The notes: a model not told the origin generated them from the sequence alone. 64,000 bases of DNA from G963662605 sp963667005 (GCA_963667005.1 OY762937.1:1736001-1800000); one strand, 5' to 3'; counted from the stretch's first letter, positions 18,816 through 28,040 are shown. Numbers and translations: made by a program.

Positions 18816-20183
18816 TTAATATCCTTGTTCCATGTCCGAGTCTGCATGTTTGGGATCATCGGCTCGATGTGCGGCGGCGCTTTTTTTTCCTGAGCCGCTC
18901 ACTTTTCCTTCTTTCATGGATTTATACAGTACGTCATTTTCAATAAGATAATGGAATCTGTTGGTGAAGGTTTCCAGATTCATTCCGCAGGTTGCGGCGA
19001 ATTTTGCCAGTTCGTGAGGATCTTCGAAATCAACTTCATTCAGGCGAAGCATATATCTTCTTGCGATGAGGAATGACTCGGAAGTCGGGTCAACCATTCT
19101 GACTTTTGTCTTGTTGGTTTTCGGATCGAGAATGTCTTTGAAGTACAGTGGGACAAAGTGGCCGTTCTGGATAGAGACCATAGCGCCATTACCGCCTTTA
19201 AGGATGAACTCTGCTGCGGAGAATCCCAGATCGCGGGTATATTCCATATCAAAGGGGATAGGATCAGCGCAGCGCAATTCGTAGCCGATATTCTTGGCAA
19301 CTATAGTAACCTTAAGGTCGAATTCTTTCAGGCGCTGCTGTACTTTTGCTTTTAATATTTCACCGTAGTTGATTTCAGCAATGCGGATATTATCATGTGC
19401 ATCGCGTTCGATATTGCTCAAATCTTTTAAATCTGACGGATCGAGATGTTCTACCAGGCCTTCAGCAAGAATGGCAACACCATCTGATTTTCCGTAGCTT
19501 AATCTTTTAATAATTGCGCCGACAATTATGTCAACGACGTGATCAAGTTTAATTTTTCCTGCAGGGAATTCCTCGGGGATGATGGTCATGGTTGCGCCGG
19601 TAGCTTTCCCGATACCGAGAGCAAGGTGTCCGGCTTTTCTTCCCATGGTAACCACGAAGTACCAGCGTGATGTTGTTTGTGCGTCAACCATGAGGTTCTT
19701 TACAATATCAACGCCCAGGTGGCGTGCTGTCTGGAATCCGAATGTCGGAATACCGTGAGGCAGGTCGAGATCGTTATCAATTGTTTTAGGGACGTGTACA
19801 ACGTGGATGCGTCCTGCTGCCATTTCTTCAACTTTCATGGCGCTGTAAGCAGTGTCGTCACCACCGATGGTGATAAGTTTATCTACATTTAAACGGAGCA
19901 GAGAGGTTACAGTACTTTCGAGATGCTTTTTATTTTTTGTGGGATTGCTTCGTGAAATGCCGATGTATGAACCACCACGGAAGTGGATACGGCTGACATT
20001 CTGAATTGTCAAGTCTTTCGTGTGGGAGATGTCACCCTCCATGATCCATTGAAAGCCGTCCTTGACTCCAATGACTTCGATCCCTTCAACTGCCGCCCGA
20101 ATCGTTGCTGCACCGATAACACTGTTAATTCCCGGTGCCGGTCCGCCGCCTACCAATATAGCTAATTTTTTTGGCGCTATCAT
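18816..20183 (-). CDS. pfp: Pyrophosphate-type 6-phosphofructokinase
   Basis: 455 aa. The protein phosphorylates fructose 6-phosphate in glycolysis, most likely with PPi and reversibly. The evidence for PPi use is GGDDT at 107-111 (Asp where ATP enzymes have Gly, GGDGS) and PKTIDND at 132-138 (Lys where ATP enzymes have Gly), the two positions that separate the types. GGGPAPGIN at 12-20 and MGRKAGHLA are other family motifs. A polar tail of about 30 residues after the fold (SGSGKKSAAAHRADDP) is not part of the catalytic core. It is a single-gene unit with its own terminator and no neighbours of the same pathway. Confidence 0.92.
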   Translation of the reverse strand: MIAPKKLAILVGGGPAPGINSVIGAATIRAAVEGIEVIGVKDGFQWIMEGDISHTKDLTIQNVSRIHFRGGSYIGISRSNPTKNKKHLESTVTSLLRLNVDKLITIGGDDTAYSAMKVEEMAAGRIHVVHVPKTIDNDLDLPHGIPTFGFQTARHLGVDIVKNLMVDAQTTSRWYFVVTMGRKAGHLALGIGKATGATMTIIPEEFPAGKIKLDHVVDIIVGAIIKRLSYGKSDGVAILAEGLVEHLDPSDLKDLSNIERDAHDNIRIAEINYGEILKAKVQQRLKEFDLKVTIVAKNIGYELRCADPIPFDMEYTRDLGFSAAEFILKGGNGAMVSIQNGHFVPLYFKDILDPKTNKTKVRMVDPTSESFLIARRYMLRLNEVDFEDPHELAKFAATCGMNLETFTNRFHYLIENDVLYKSMKEGKVSGSGKKSAAAHRADDPKHADSDMEQGY

Positions 20184-20418
20184 CTTATATCTCCGTTAAT
20201 AATATTTCTTATGATTAATGAAATGTATTTGATTAGATACGTGTAAGTCCGCCGTAAAGTAAAAAAACATATCGCTGACAAAGAACTGCTATAAAGTATA
20301 AAAATTTTATGACAAATGCTCGGAAAGAATATCACCGTGAATAATAATTTTTAAGAAAATGTTGCTTGGTGAAGCTATGAACATACCGCCTTGTTGACTA
20401 AATTATGTGGCGTGCGTT

Positions 20419-20662
20419 GTCATTCCGGAAAATCTGTTGCCGCAATCCATTATTATGCGATTGCTGTAGTCCAACAGATTTATCCGGAATCCATTCTAAA
20501 AATACTTCGGGGAGTGCGGTAGCCTGGGGTGTCTAACTACAAGATTGCTCTAAATAAGCTTTATAGACATTAAAGTATAAAGTTAGATGTGGATTCTGGA
20601 CAAATCTGCCGAATTACTTCCAAGCAAAAATTACTTTGTTGCGGCAGATTTTCCGGAATGAC
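20419..20662. repeat. MITE-like element with 18-bp perfect inverted ends, copy 1
   Basis: 244 bp bounded by GTCATTCCGGAAAATCTG and its exact reverse complement. Each end also folds back on an internal inverted copy (CAGATTTATCCGGAATCCA on the left, TGGATTCTGGACAAATCTG on the right), giving two long hairpins joined by a non-conserved centre. A second copy with the same architecture is at 48636-48866. There is no coding sequence inside. The element lies in the 611-base gap between pfp and the helicase gene; the other bases of that gap hold only the helicase terminator. Confidence 0.85.
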
Positions 20663-20718
20663 AGTAATGGGATTTTGGCTATTCAAAACCGGTAATAAGT
20701 TAGAATGATTCGACCGGA

Positions 20719-20749
20719 AACAAAAAACCCCCGCTGGGACGGGGGTTTC
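20719..20749 (-). terminator. Rho-independent terminator of the UvrD/PcrA gene
   Basis: On the minus strand a 9-bp stem (AAACCCCCG/CGGGGGTTT) with a 6-base loop and a TTTTTTG tail, 46 bases past the helicase stop. Confidence 0.85.
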
Positions 20750-20794
20750 GTAAGTATGTTTCTGTATGAAGTTTATTACGTACTTATGTAGTAT

Positions 20795-22984
20795 TTAGTT
20801 GTTCAGCACTTTGAGTTTTGCGAACTTCAGCATTAACTGCTTGATGTTATTGCCTTCAAAAATAACCGTGACTTTCTGGTTGTCACCGGCTCCGACCACC
20901 TGCGCTATTTTGCCGAGGCCGAATTTTTCGTGCATAACCCGAGTACCCACTTTGAGCGGAGGATTTTTCGATTTACCGAAATCCATGTACTCAACATTCT
21001 CAAAGTACTCGTAATACATTTCTTTTTTCGATTTGCGGTTCGCCCGTTTGCCCGCGGCAACATCATCGGGAGCGATCCATTCAGGATCAATCTCATCAAT
21101 AAAGCGCGAACGGTTTTGATAGGCAACCTCGCCGAAGCGGTAGCGTGAACGCGCATGAGTGAGATATACTCTTTTCTGTGCGCGGGTAACGGCGACGTAG
21201 AACAATCTGCGTTCCTCTTCAACTGAAGCTTCGGATTGGAATTTCTTTGCGAGAGGGAAGATGTCCTCTTCAAGTCCCGTTACAAAGACCGTAGGGAATT
21301 CAAGTCCCTTTGAGCTGTGAACGGTCATGAGAGTAACAACGTTTTTCTTGTCTTCAACAAATTCAAGATCAGTGACTAAAGAAACTTCCTGCAAGTATTC
21401 GTCAATGGTCGCTTCGGGGCGGGCTTTGCTGAATTCAGTAATAGAAGCCATCAAAGCTTGAACGTTATCGAGGCGTTCCATTGATTCGATACTGTTTTCT
21501 TCTTTGAACTGCGGAATAATTCCGAGATCATCAATAAGAGAGCGGATCAGCTCGCTGATAGAAAGTTTGTTTTTGAGATTGATGTATTTGTCGAGAAGCA
21601 TCTTGAAGTTCTTAACGTTCTTCTGAATGCGCTCTTTAATATCAATAACCTCAAAAACGCGTGTCATGGTATCGAACAGAGTGATGTTATGCTTGCGTGC
21701 AAAACCGACCATTCTCTTGATGGTTGTCATACCGATACCGCGTTGAGGGAAGTTCATAATGCGCAGGAGGCTTTCTTCGTCCTTCTGGTTTGTCAGAACT
21801 TTTAAATAGGCAATAATATCTTTGACTTCTTTTCTCTTGTAGAATTCAATACCGCCGATAATAACATACGGAATTCTTTCGCGGGCAAATACATCTTCCA
21901 TCGCTCTTGATTGGGCGTTGGTACGATAGAAAATAGCGAAGTCTTTTAATCCGCATTTGTGCTTGTGAATATCTTCCTTGATTAACCTCGCGACCTGATA
22001 TGCTTCATCTTTTTCATCCGTGCATTTTACCAGAGCGAGCAAATCACCGTCTTCGTTATCGGTCCAAAGTGTTTTCTCAAGCTGATTGGAGTTCTTTTTG
22101 ATAACTGAATCCGCAGCTCCGAGAATTGACTTTGTCGAACGGTAATTTCTTTGCAGAGGGAAGAGCTTCGCTTTCGGGAAGTCCTTCTTGAAGTTCAACA
22201 TGTTGCGAACGTCGGCACCTCTCCAGCTGTAAATACTCTGGGCATCATCACCGACAACACAAAGAGCGCCGTCTTTTGCAACGAGTATCTTAACCAATTC
22301 ATACTGAATGACATTGGTATCCTGAAACTCATCAACGAGGAGGTATGAGAATTTTTTGCGGTACTTTTGTAAAATTTTCTTATTCGCCTGAAACAGTTCG
22401 AGTGGTTTGAGAAGCAAATCTTCGAAGTCCATGGCGTTATTAACAACGAGCTGTTTCTGGTACTGCTCGTAAATGTCTGCAATTTTTTCATCCAAAGGTC
22501 CCTGAATATGACTCTTGCGGAATTCATCCGGAAAGATCATGAGGTTTTTCAGGTAACTGATTCTATGGCGGACAGCAGAGTTGCTCGGAATGTCATTGGT
22601 CAGGTTTAAATCCGACACAATATTTGAGACGAGCGAGAGAGAATCTTCCGTATCGTAAATGGAGAAGTTTCTGGTATAATTCAGAGCTTCTGCCTCAACG
22701 CGGAGGATTTTTGCGAAAACTGAGTGGAATGTTCCCATCCACAGATAATCGGCTTTACTTCCGATCAATGTTCTAATCCGGTCTTTCATCTCCTTGGCGG
22801 CCTTATTGGTAAAGGTCAAAGCAAGGATTTCTTGCGGATCGTATCCTTTTTCGAGTAAATAGGCTATTTTATAAGTGAGAACTCTTGTTTTTCCTGAGCC
22901 GGCACCGGCAACAACAACGTGAGGACCATCATTATATTCTACAGCAGCCTTTTGTTCGGGGTTCAGTGACTTTAATTCAATCAT
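20795..22984 (-). CDS. pcrA: UvrD/PcrA-type ATP-dependent DNA helicase
   Basis: 729 aa from ATG 22984 (MIELKSLNPEQ); an in-frame TTG 27 bases upstream is less likely. A superfamily 1A helicase acting in nucleotide excision and mismatch repair and in replication-fork clearing. It shows the Q motif (LNPEQKAAV), Walker A AGAGSGKT near 25-33, DEFQDTN (motif II), GDDAQSIYSWRGA (motif III), YRS (IV), and VTLMTVHSSKGLEFPTVFV with EEERRLFYVAVTRAQ (V and VI). The C-terminal ~60 residues form the small Tudor-like domain (VGTRVMHEKFGLGKIAQVVG) typical of PcrA/UvrD that contacts RNA polymerase. Full length. Single-gene unit. Confidence 0.95.
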   Translation of the reverse strand: MIELKSLNPEQKAAVEYNDGPHVVVAGAGSGKTRVLTYKIAYLLEKGYDPQEILALTFTNKAAKEMKDRIRTLIGSKADYLWMGTFHSVFAKILRVEAEALNYTRNFSIYDTEDSLSLVSNIVSDLNLTNDIPSNSAVRHRISYLKNLMIFPDEFRKSHIQGPLDEKIADIYEQYQKQLVVNNAMDFEDLLLKPLELFQANKKILQKYRKKFSYLLVDEFQDTNVIQYELVKILVAKDGALCVVGDDAQSIYSWRGADVRNMLNFKKDFPKAKLFPLQRNYRSTKSILGAADSVIKKNSNQLEKTLWTDNEDGDLLALVKCTDEKDEAYQVARLIKEDIHKHKCGLKDFAIFYRTNAQSRAMEDVFARERIPYVIIGGIEFYKRKEVKDIIAYLKVLTNQKDEESLLRIMNFPQRGIGMTTIKRMVGFARKHNITLFDTMTRVFEVIDIKERIQKNVKNFKMLLDKYINLKNKLSISELIRSLIDDLGIIPQFKEENSIESMERLDNVQALMASITEFSKARPEATIDEYLQEVSLVTDLEFVEDKKNVVTLMTVHSSKGLEFPTVFVTGLEEDIFPLAKKFQSEASVEEERRLFYVAVTRAQKRVYLTHARSRYRFGEVAYQNRSRFIDEIDPEWIAPDDVAAGKRANRKSKKEMYYEYFENVEYMDFGKSKNPPLKVGTRVMHEKFGLGKIAQVVGAGDNQKVTVIFEGNNIKQLMLKFAKLKVLNN

Positions 22985-23132
22985 TCCAATTTTCGATTTT
23001 TTGAAGTGCAAATATACAAAAATTAAAGCGGATTCGAAAGAATTTTAATTTCTCAAGGTTCTCTTTGATGGCGTGGGGAATGTTACATTCGTGACTTGAG
23101 TCACCGATTAAGTAGAGAAAAGGATTTTTCGC

Positions 23133-23172
23133 TTGACAATTCCGTTAGAATTAATTATTTTAACATTGAAAT
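23133..23172 (+). promoter_or_regulatory. Candidate marR promoter and operator
   Basis: TTGACA at 23133-23138 could be a -35 box; the -10 region about 17 bases on is only AT-rich. It overlaps ATTTTAA-CA-TTGAAAT (23157-23172), an inverted repeat that recurs almost unchanged before the nitroreductase gene. MarR proteins usually bind such sites at their own promoters. Confidence 0.45.
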
Positions 23173-23194
23173 ATTTAAATTGTAAGTAAAAATT

Positions 23195-23641
23195 ATGAAA
23201 ACAACGAAAAAATATGGTGAAAAAGCAGATGCTGCACTTGGCTTATGGGTCAAGTTAGCCCGCACTTTCACTACTTTTAGTAAAAAATCGACAGAAAGCA
23301 TCAGATCCTTTGGCTTGACAGAACCTCAGTTCGCAGTTTTAGAGACACTCGGGCATCTCGGTTCAATGACCATCGGCACTTTATGCAAAAAGCAGCTTGT
23401 CAGCGGGGGCAATATGACTTTGGTGGTGGATAATCTTGCAAAAGAGGATTTAGTCAGACGGGTTCACTCCCAGGACGACCGCAGAACCATCATCGTAGAA
23501 TTGACGGAAAAAGGTAAAGAGCTTTTTGAAGCGATATTTCCGAAGCATGCAGAAAATATTACAATGGCGGCATCTGTCTTAAATGATGACGAAATTGAGA
23601 CCCTGAGCCGTTTACTGAAAAAGTTAGGAACCTCTCTGTAA
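23195..23641 (+). CDS. MarR-family transcriptional regulator
   Basis: 148 aa, typical MarR size. Winged-helix core about residues 35-105: GLTEPQFAVLETLGHLGSMT, the recognition helix region VSGGNMTLVVDNLAKEDLV, and the wing with the family signature SQDDRRTIIVELTEKG. It precedes a nitroreductase and a pirin gene on the same strand, and a matching palindrome lies upstream of both marR and the nitroreductase gene. It therefore probably represses itself and these redox-related neighbours. The inducer is unknown. A single Cys (C64, in GTLCKKQ) could make it redox-responsive, which is speculation. Confidence 0.93.
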   Translation: MKTTKKYGEKADAALGLWVKLARTFTTFSKKSTESIRSFGLTEPQFAVLETLGHLGSMTIGTLCKKQLVSGGNMTLVVDNLAKEDLVRRVHSQDDRRTIIVELTEKGKELFEAIFPKHAENITMAASVLNDDEIETLSRLLKKLGTSL

Positions 23642-23656
23642 AATTTTTTGTTAATT

Positions 23657-23672
23657 ATTTTAAACTTAAAAT
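23657..23672 (+). promoter_or_regulatory. Candidate MarR operator before the nitroreductase gene
   Basis: ATTTTAA-AC-TTAAAAT is a perfect 7+2+7 palindrome. The surrounding stretch TTAATTATTTTAA is also present upstream of marR at 23151, so the two intergenic regions share a site. Confidence 0.45.
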
Positions 23673-23694
23673 ATATAAAATTAAAGAATATGCC

Positions 23695-24303
23695 ATGACA
23701 ATGATACATCCAATAGAACTGTTACAAAATAGATTTAGCCCACGGGCTTTCCGGGACGAAGCAATTCAACCCGAAATTTTAGAATCATTATTTACCGCAG
23801 CGGGATTTTCCCCTTCAGCATTTAATGAACAACCGTGGTTGTTTTTTACTGCTACTAAGGAGAACCCCGAAGAATACAATAAAATAGCTTCAATTTTGTT
23901 TGAAGGGAATCAGGCTTGGGCAACACAAGCTCCGGTATTGTTGTTCGTCGCTGCCCGGACAACATTCACCCTAAATGGAAAGACGAATCCGTACGCGGCG
24001 TACGATACCGGCGGCGCAATAGCGCATTTGACTACGCAGGCTGCTTCGCAAAACATTTACGTTCATCAGATGGCAGGTTTTGATAGAACCAAAGCAGTTG
24101 AACTCTTTGGATTGACAGAGAACATGATACCTCTCACGGTTATTGCTCTTGGATATCTTCCGGAATCTATGGACACTGATGAAGCAAAGCGTGGGGTAGT
24201 ATCCAAGCGTGCCCGGAAGCCATTATCTGAAATTGTTTTTTCAGGTAAAACAGAATTACCATATAACTTTAAGGTGCAATATGATTACGATACGAAAAAG
24301 TAG
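23695..24303 (+). CDS. Nitroreductase-family flavoprotein
   Basis: 202 aa. The nitroreductase fold binds FMN and reduces nitro compounds, quinones or related substrates with NAD(P)H. Visible are the N-terminal phosphate/FMN-binding pattern NRFSPRAFRDE, SPSAFNEQPWLFF (FMN contact, S-(P/S)-x-N-x-Q-P-W) and GGAIAHLTTQAASQ in the dimer core, then ALGYLPES near the C terminus. All expected landmarks are present. It lies 53 bases after marR, with a candidate operator between, and its last 23 bases overlap the pirin gene in another frame. The natural substrate cannot be read from the sequence. Confidence 0.92.
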   Translation: MTMIHPIELLQNRFSPRAFRDEAIQPEILESLFTAAGFSPSAFNEQPWLFFTATKENPEEYNKIASILFEGNQAWATQAPVLLFVAARTTFTLNGKTNPYAAYDTGGAIAHLTTQAASQNIYVHQMAGFDRTKAVELFGLTENMIPLTVIALGYLPESMDTDEAKRGVVSKRARKPLSEIVFSGKTELPYNFKVQYDYDTKK

Positions 24304-24994
24304 TGAACGCGGCAGGACGAATATTGATTGGTTAAATAGCTATCATAGTTTTTCATTCGGCGATTTTTATAATCCCGATATGGTACACTTCGGTCCGCTC
24401 CGCGTCTTGAATGACGACTGGATTGCCGGCGGCGGTGGATTTCCAACGCATCCGCATAAGGACATGGAAATTATTACGTATGTTCTTAAAGGTGTAGTTG
24501 CACATGCAGACAGCACCGGCGGTAACGGTGTTACCGGTGTGAATGAAGTACAGAAAATGTCAGCCGGCAGAGGAGTTTTTCATTCCGAGTTTAACAATTC
24601 GAAAGATGAGGAACTGCATTTGTTTCAGACCTGGATTATCCCGAATAAACGCGGGCTAGAGCCATACTATGAACAAAAATCATTTAAGCCGGAAGCAAAA
24701 CTGAATACGCTCTATAAAGTCGCTTCACCTTCCCCGGGCGATGATGAAGTATTTGTCAGTCAGGATGCCGAGATGTATATCTCGTATCTTGAAACAGGCA
24801 AAGAACTGCATCATGCAATCGGGCAGGGCAGAGGCATTTATTTGCAGGTAGCCGAAGGCAGCCTGAACATCAATGGCGTAACCGCAGAAACGGGAGATGC
24901 TTTCCTGATCGAAAACGAAAAAGATATTACCATTACGGCAAATAAGAATACAGAACTGGTTCTGTTTGATGTCGCTATGGAATTCCAGATGTAA
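24281..24994 (+). CDS. Pirin-family protein
   Basis: 237 aa from ATG 24281, which has AAGGTG 5 bases upstream; the frame extends further upstream but those codons lie inside the nitroreductase gene. Bicupin of the YhhW/pirin type. The N-terminal cupin carries the metal-binding set FPTHPHKDMEIITYVLKG (H, H, and E), with the later His in GRGVFHSEFN; the C-terminal cupin (about 150-237) lacks metal ligands, as is usual. Some pirins have quercetin 2,3-dioxygenase activity, others act as redox-sensing regulators, and the sequence does not choose. It is translationally coupled to the nitroreductase and ends 2 bases before a convergent gene. Confidence 0.93.
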   Translation: MITIRKSSERGRTNIDWLNSYHSFSFGDFYNPDMVHFGPLRVLNDDWIAGGGGFPTHPHKDMEIITYVLKGVVAHADSTGGNGVTGVNEVQKMSAGRGVFHSEFNNSKDEELHLFQTWIIPNKRGLEPYYEQKSFKPEAKLNTLYKVASPSPGDDEVFVSQDAEMYISYLETGKELHHAIGQGRGIYLQVAEGSLNINGVTAETGDAFLIENEKDITITANKNTELVLFDVAMEFQM

Positions 24995-24996
24995 CG

Positions 24997-25797
24997 TTAT
25001 TTAAGCAGGAGCATTTTTCTTGTAATGGAAGATGCTCCTGCTTGTAATTCGTACAGATAAATACCGCTCGGTAAAGAAGTATTCTGAAAACTCAATTCGT
25101 GCGATCCTTCCGAAAAAAATCCCTCAGCCAGCGTTTTTACGCATACGCCGTGAGCATCAAAAACACGCAGAACAATTGATTCGCTTTGTGGTAGTGTGAA
25201 CCTGATCTTTGTTGATGGATTGAAAGGGTTGGGATAATTTTGCGCGAGCGAAAATTCTCTTTTCCCAAAAGCCATATCGTGCACAGCATTTGCCTGTGGC
25301 AGAATTACTACTGCTTTATTCGGCGCAAAATTCCAGCTGTCTCCGGTATTGTCGCCATCGCCATTAATACTGTTACCATTGGCATAGATGGTGTCAATAC
25401 CCCGATCAACAGGTGCGGAAAATTGAAATGTAAAAGTGACTTTACCATTTGCTGGAAGCATCGGTTGACTATGGGTGAGTTCATTCATTTCTTCATACAA
25501 TCCGGGTCCGGCAATTAAAGTGCCGTCCATCACTGCAATATCGGTTCCTCCGCCTTTCAGCGGCCCTCCCGTTATAATAACTTGATAATCAGATACAGAG
25601 CCGGCAACGACAGTATCGGGACCGATTATTTGAACACTGACAGAGTTATCCAATGGGCCATGACAGCCACACCCCGAAGAGCTTGTCTTTTTTGTTTTGA
25701 GAATATATCCGCCCCAGGAAGCACTCAATAAAACAGAGACACAAATCATAAACATCACAAACAAAACATATGAACCACCGCGCATTTTCCTAATCAT
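24997..25797 (-). CDS. T9SS-sorted choice-of-anchor V-like protein with a CxCH motif
   Basis: 266 aa. A hydrophobic export segment (about 10-27) is followed by SSSGCGCHG with C43, C45 and H46. Then comes a beta-sandwich of about 110 residues (VQIIGPDTVVAGSVSDYQVII ... KVTFTFQFSAPVDRGIDTIYA) that resembles the choice-of-anchor V / Reelin-like exported domain. It ends with a type IX sorting domain (LAQNYPNPFNPSTKIRF). The CGCHG motif could bind haem or metal, but it is one residue short of the classical CxxCH. The start may be ATG 25797 or the in-frame ATG four codons later. It sits 25 bases after the M1 aminopeptidase gene, probably in one transcript. Confidence 0.8.
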   Translation of the reverse strand: MIRKMRGGSYVLFVMFMICVSVLLSASWGGYILKTKKTSSSGCGCHGPLDNSVSVQIIGPDTVVAGSVSDYQVIITGGPLKGGGTDIAVMDGTLIAGPGLYEEMNELTHSQPMLPANGKVTFTFQFSAPVDRGIDTIYANGNSINGDGDNTGDSWNFAPNKAVVILPQANAVHDMAFGKREFSLAQNYPNPFNPSTKIRFTLPQSESIVLRVFDAHGVCVKTLAEGFFSEGSHELSFQNTSLPSGIYLYELQAGASSITRKMLLLK

Positions 25798-25822
25798 ACC
25801 ATACCTGCCGAAATATTATTAT

Positions 25823-27778
25823 TTATCTCATGATTATCATTGACTTTACAATTTTTGAATTTGCATTTGCAAGACTGTAGTAATACACACCGCTCGCTAA
25901 AGAGGTTCCCTGAATTTTTATTTCATGAACCCCGGCCGTTGTATAACCATCTATAGGCCGAAGGACCTCTCTGCCGAGGCAATCATAAACAGACAACGTA
26001 ATATTGCCCGCATGCAGTATGTAAAAAACAATGGTTGTCGTCGGGTTGAAGGGATTTGGATAATTTTGCAGCAGCATGAAATCATCGGCTTTTCCAAACC
26101 GTTCATCGACTTTTGTTGTTGATTCGACTTTTAGAATATTGCTGTTCGGATCAAAGACTACTTGAGATGGTTTAAATCCGGTTGTGACTGAAAATGTCTG
26201 AGATTGCTTATCATTAAATACTGTAACCGTGGTATCCTTACTGCCGTTTGAGAGCTTCATCTGAACAGGCATGGTAAAGAAGGCCGGACTCTCGTTGGTT
26301 GTCTGTTCAATCGTAATGGAAGTTACGTAGCCCGTATTATTCCCGGTAACCGTATTCCACGAGATAAAATATTTAGGATAATTTTTTCCGTATACCCATT
26401 CGCTGAAAAAATAATCAAGTGATGCCCCGTAAACATCTTCGACGACTTTCTGAAAATCGGAAGTTGAAACGGAATTGTATGCAAGTTCTGATTTGTGCAG
26501 ATATGTCCGCAGCGCCTGAAAGAACAGTGAATCACCCATGATGCCCCGCAGCATATGCAGTACCGAGCCTCCCTTTGAGTATGATCGGTTACCATCGAAA
26601 ATGGAGTTCACAGAAGAAATATCCTCAACATATAAGGATCCCGTTGCAGCCATAGCGTTGTTCATTTTATTTTTCATGTATGAAACATACGCATCATGTC
26701 CATTCATCGCTTCGGTATAAACACCTTCACAGAACGTAGCAAAGCCTTCGTTAAGCCATATGTCCTGCCATGTTTTACAAGTGACCATGTCGCCGAACCA
26801 TTGATGAGATAATTCATGTGCAATGAGAATGTCTCCGAATCCGCCCAGAGAAGTGCAGGTCTGATGTTCCATGCCGCCGCCCCAGCCGAACTGTGCATGG
26901 CCGTATTTCTCTTTGATAAACGGATACAATCCGAACTTGTCGCTGAATATTTTCAGCATCCCTGGAGTCTTTTCTATGTACGGCTTGGCGGAGGTGAAAC
27001 TTTCCGGATAGATATAGTGAGTTACAGGCATGGAGTCTGTTTCAGTATATTTAAAATACTGTTTATCCAGTGTATAATTTGCCATCGCAAGCGAGACTAG
27101 ATATGGGGCAATAGGATAAGATTCATGCCATTTATATGTCTTCGTACCGTCATTGTTAATAGTGCTGTCGCGGAGTATACCGTTTGAAACGGAAGTATAA
27201 TATGATGGCGCAGTTATCCAAATATCTACCGAATCAGCTTTATCCGCGGGTGTATCTTTGCAAGGCCACCAATCCTGTGAGCCATAGGGTTCGCTGAGTG
27301 AATAAATACAAGGCTCGCTATTATGGGCGCCGTAAGTAAAGCTGCCGAAACCTGAACTGGAAGGATAGCCTTGATAGTACACATCGATACTGAAAGAATT
27401 ACCTGTAGAAACAGTATGCCCCAGGTTGATGGTAAGAATATTTCCGCTTCGGGAGAATGGACGCGTCGCAGTATTCTCCTTAACTGAATCAACTTGCATG
27501 CCGCTGTATAAATCCAGATAGAATGAAGATAAGGCTGTTAAGGCTTTTGCTGTCACCGTAACTTTTCCGGTGAGATATTTTGGCGAATATGTAATGTTGA
27601 GGTCTAATTTGTAATAGGTAACATCATAAGTTTGGTCCCCCGGATACATGACTTTTTCAATCTTAAATTGCGGGGAGTGTAATTTTTCTCCTGTCTGGTA
27701 TGCATTTTTCTCCTGCGCGAAAAGGGGAAACGATATAAGTATAAGAAGCAAGTAGAGAGGCGCGTCGTTAATTTTCAT
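25823..27778 (-). CDS. Secreted M1-family aminopeptidase, T9SS-sorted
   Basis: 651 aa from ATG 27778, chosen because it begins a clean signal peptide (MKINDAPLYLLLILISFPLFA); the open frame continues 48 codons upstream but without signal-like sequence. The M1 domain has GGMEH in place of the common GAMEN exopeptidase motif, then zinc site HELSH at 321-325 and the third ligand in NEGFATF (E344). The N-terminal beta saddle is in place. The C-terminal ~85 residues are a type IX sorting domain (LLQNYPNPFNPTTTIVF), so the enzyme is likely exported and anchored at the cell surface or released. It probably supplies peptides or amino acids. First gene of a two-gene unit with 24997-25797. Confidence 0.93.
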   Translation of the reverse strand: MKINDAPLYLLLILISFPLFAQEKNAYQTGEKLHSPQFKIEKVMYPGDQTYDVTYYKLDLNITYSPKYLTGKVTVTAKALTALSSFYLDLYSGMQVDSVKENTATRPFSRSGNILTINLGHTVSTGNSFSIDVYYQGYPSSSGFGSFTYGAHNSEPCIYSLSEPYGSQDWWPCKDTPADKADSVDIWITAPSYYTSVSNGILRDSTINNDGTKTYKWHESYPIAPYLVSLAMANYTLDKQYFKYTETDSMPVTHYIYPESFTSAKPYIEKTPGMLKIFSDKFGLYPFIKEKYGHAQFGWGGGMEHQTCTSLGGFGDILIAHELSHQWFGDMVTCKTWQDIWLNEGFATFCEGVYTEAMNGHDAYVSYMKNKMNNAMAATGSLYVEDISSVNSIFDGNRSYSKGGSVLHMLRGIMGDSLFFQALRTYLHKSELAYNSVSTSDFQKVVEDVYGASLDYFFSEWVYGKNYPKYFISWNTVTGNNTGYVTSITIEQTTNESPAFFTMPVQMKLSNGSKDTTVTVFNDKQSQTFSVTTGFKPSQVVFDPNSNILKVESTTKVDERFGKADDFMLLQNYPNPFNPTTTIVFYILHAGNITLSVYDCLGREVLRPIDGYTTAGVHEIKIQGTSLASGVYYYSLANANSKIVKSMIIMR

Positions 27779-27967
27779 GAAAAATCCATGTAAATGAGTC
27801 AGATAATTGCTAAAATTACAAAAACCTGCGATAAAAGGATAGCACTTTGTTTTGGGTGGAATTTTCGGGTTTGAGGCTGAAAAAAGTAAAAAACTATGAA
27901 TTTCATATTTGCATGAATTCAAAAAAATAATTAACTTTGAAGTCTAAACTTTGTTCTTATTTATAAT

Positions 27968-28040
<73 letters not shown>

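Noticed and set aside
20419..20662. A transposase gene inside the inverted-repeat element
   Set aside because: Only 244 bases and no open frame of useful length; hence a non-autonomous element at most.
24209..24280. Upstream extension of the pirin gene
   Set aside because: These codons lie within the nitroreductase gene in another frame; ATG 24281 with AAGGTG before it gives the normal pirin N terminus.
27779..27922. 48-codon N-terminal extension of the M1 aminopeptidase
   Set aside because: The extension is not signal-like, and the ATG at 27778 starts a clear signal peptide.
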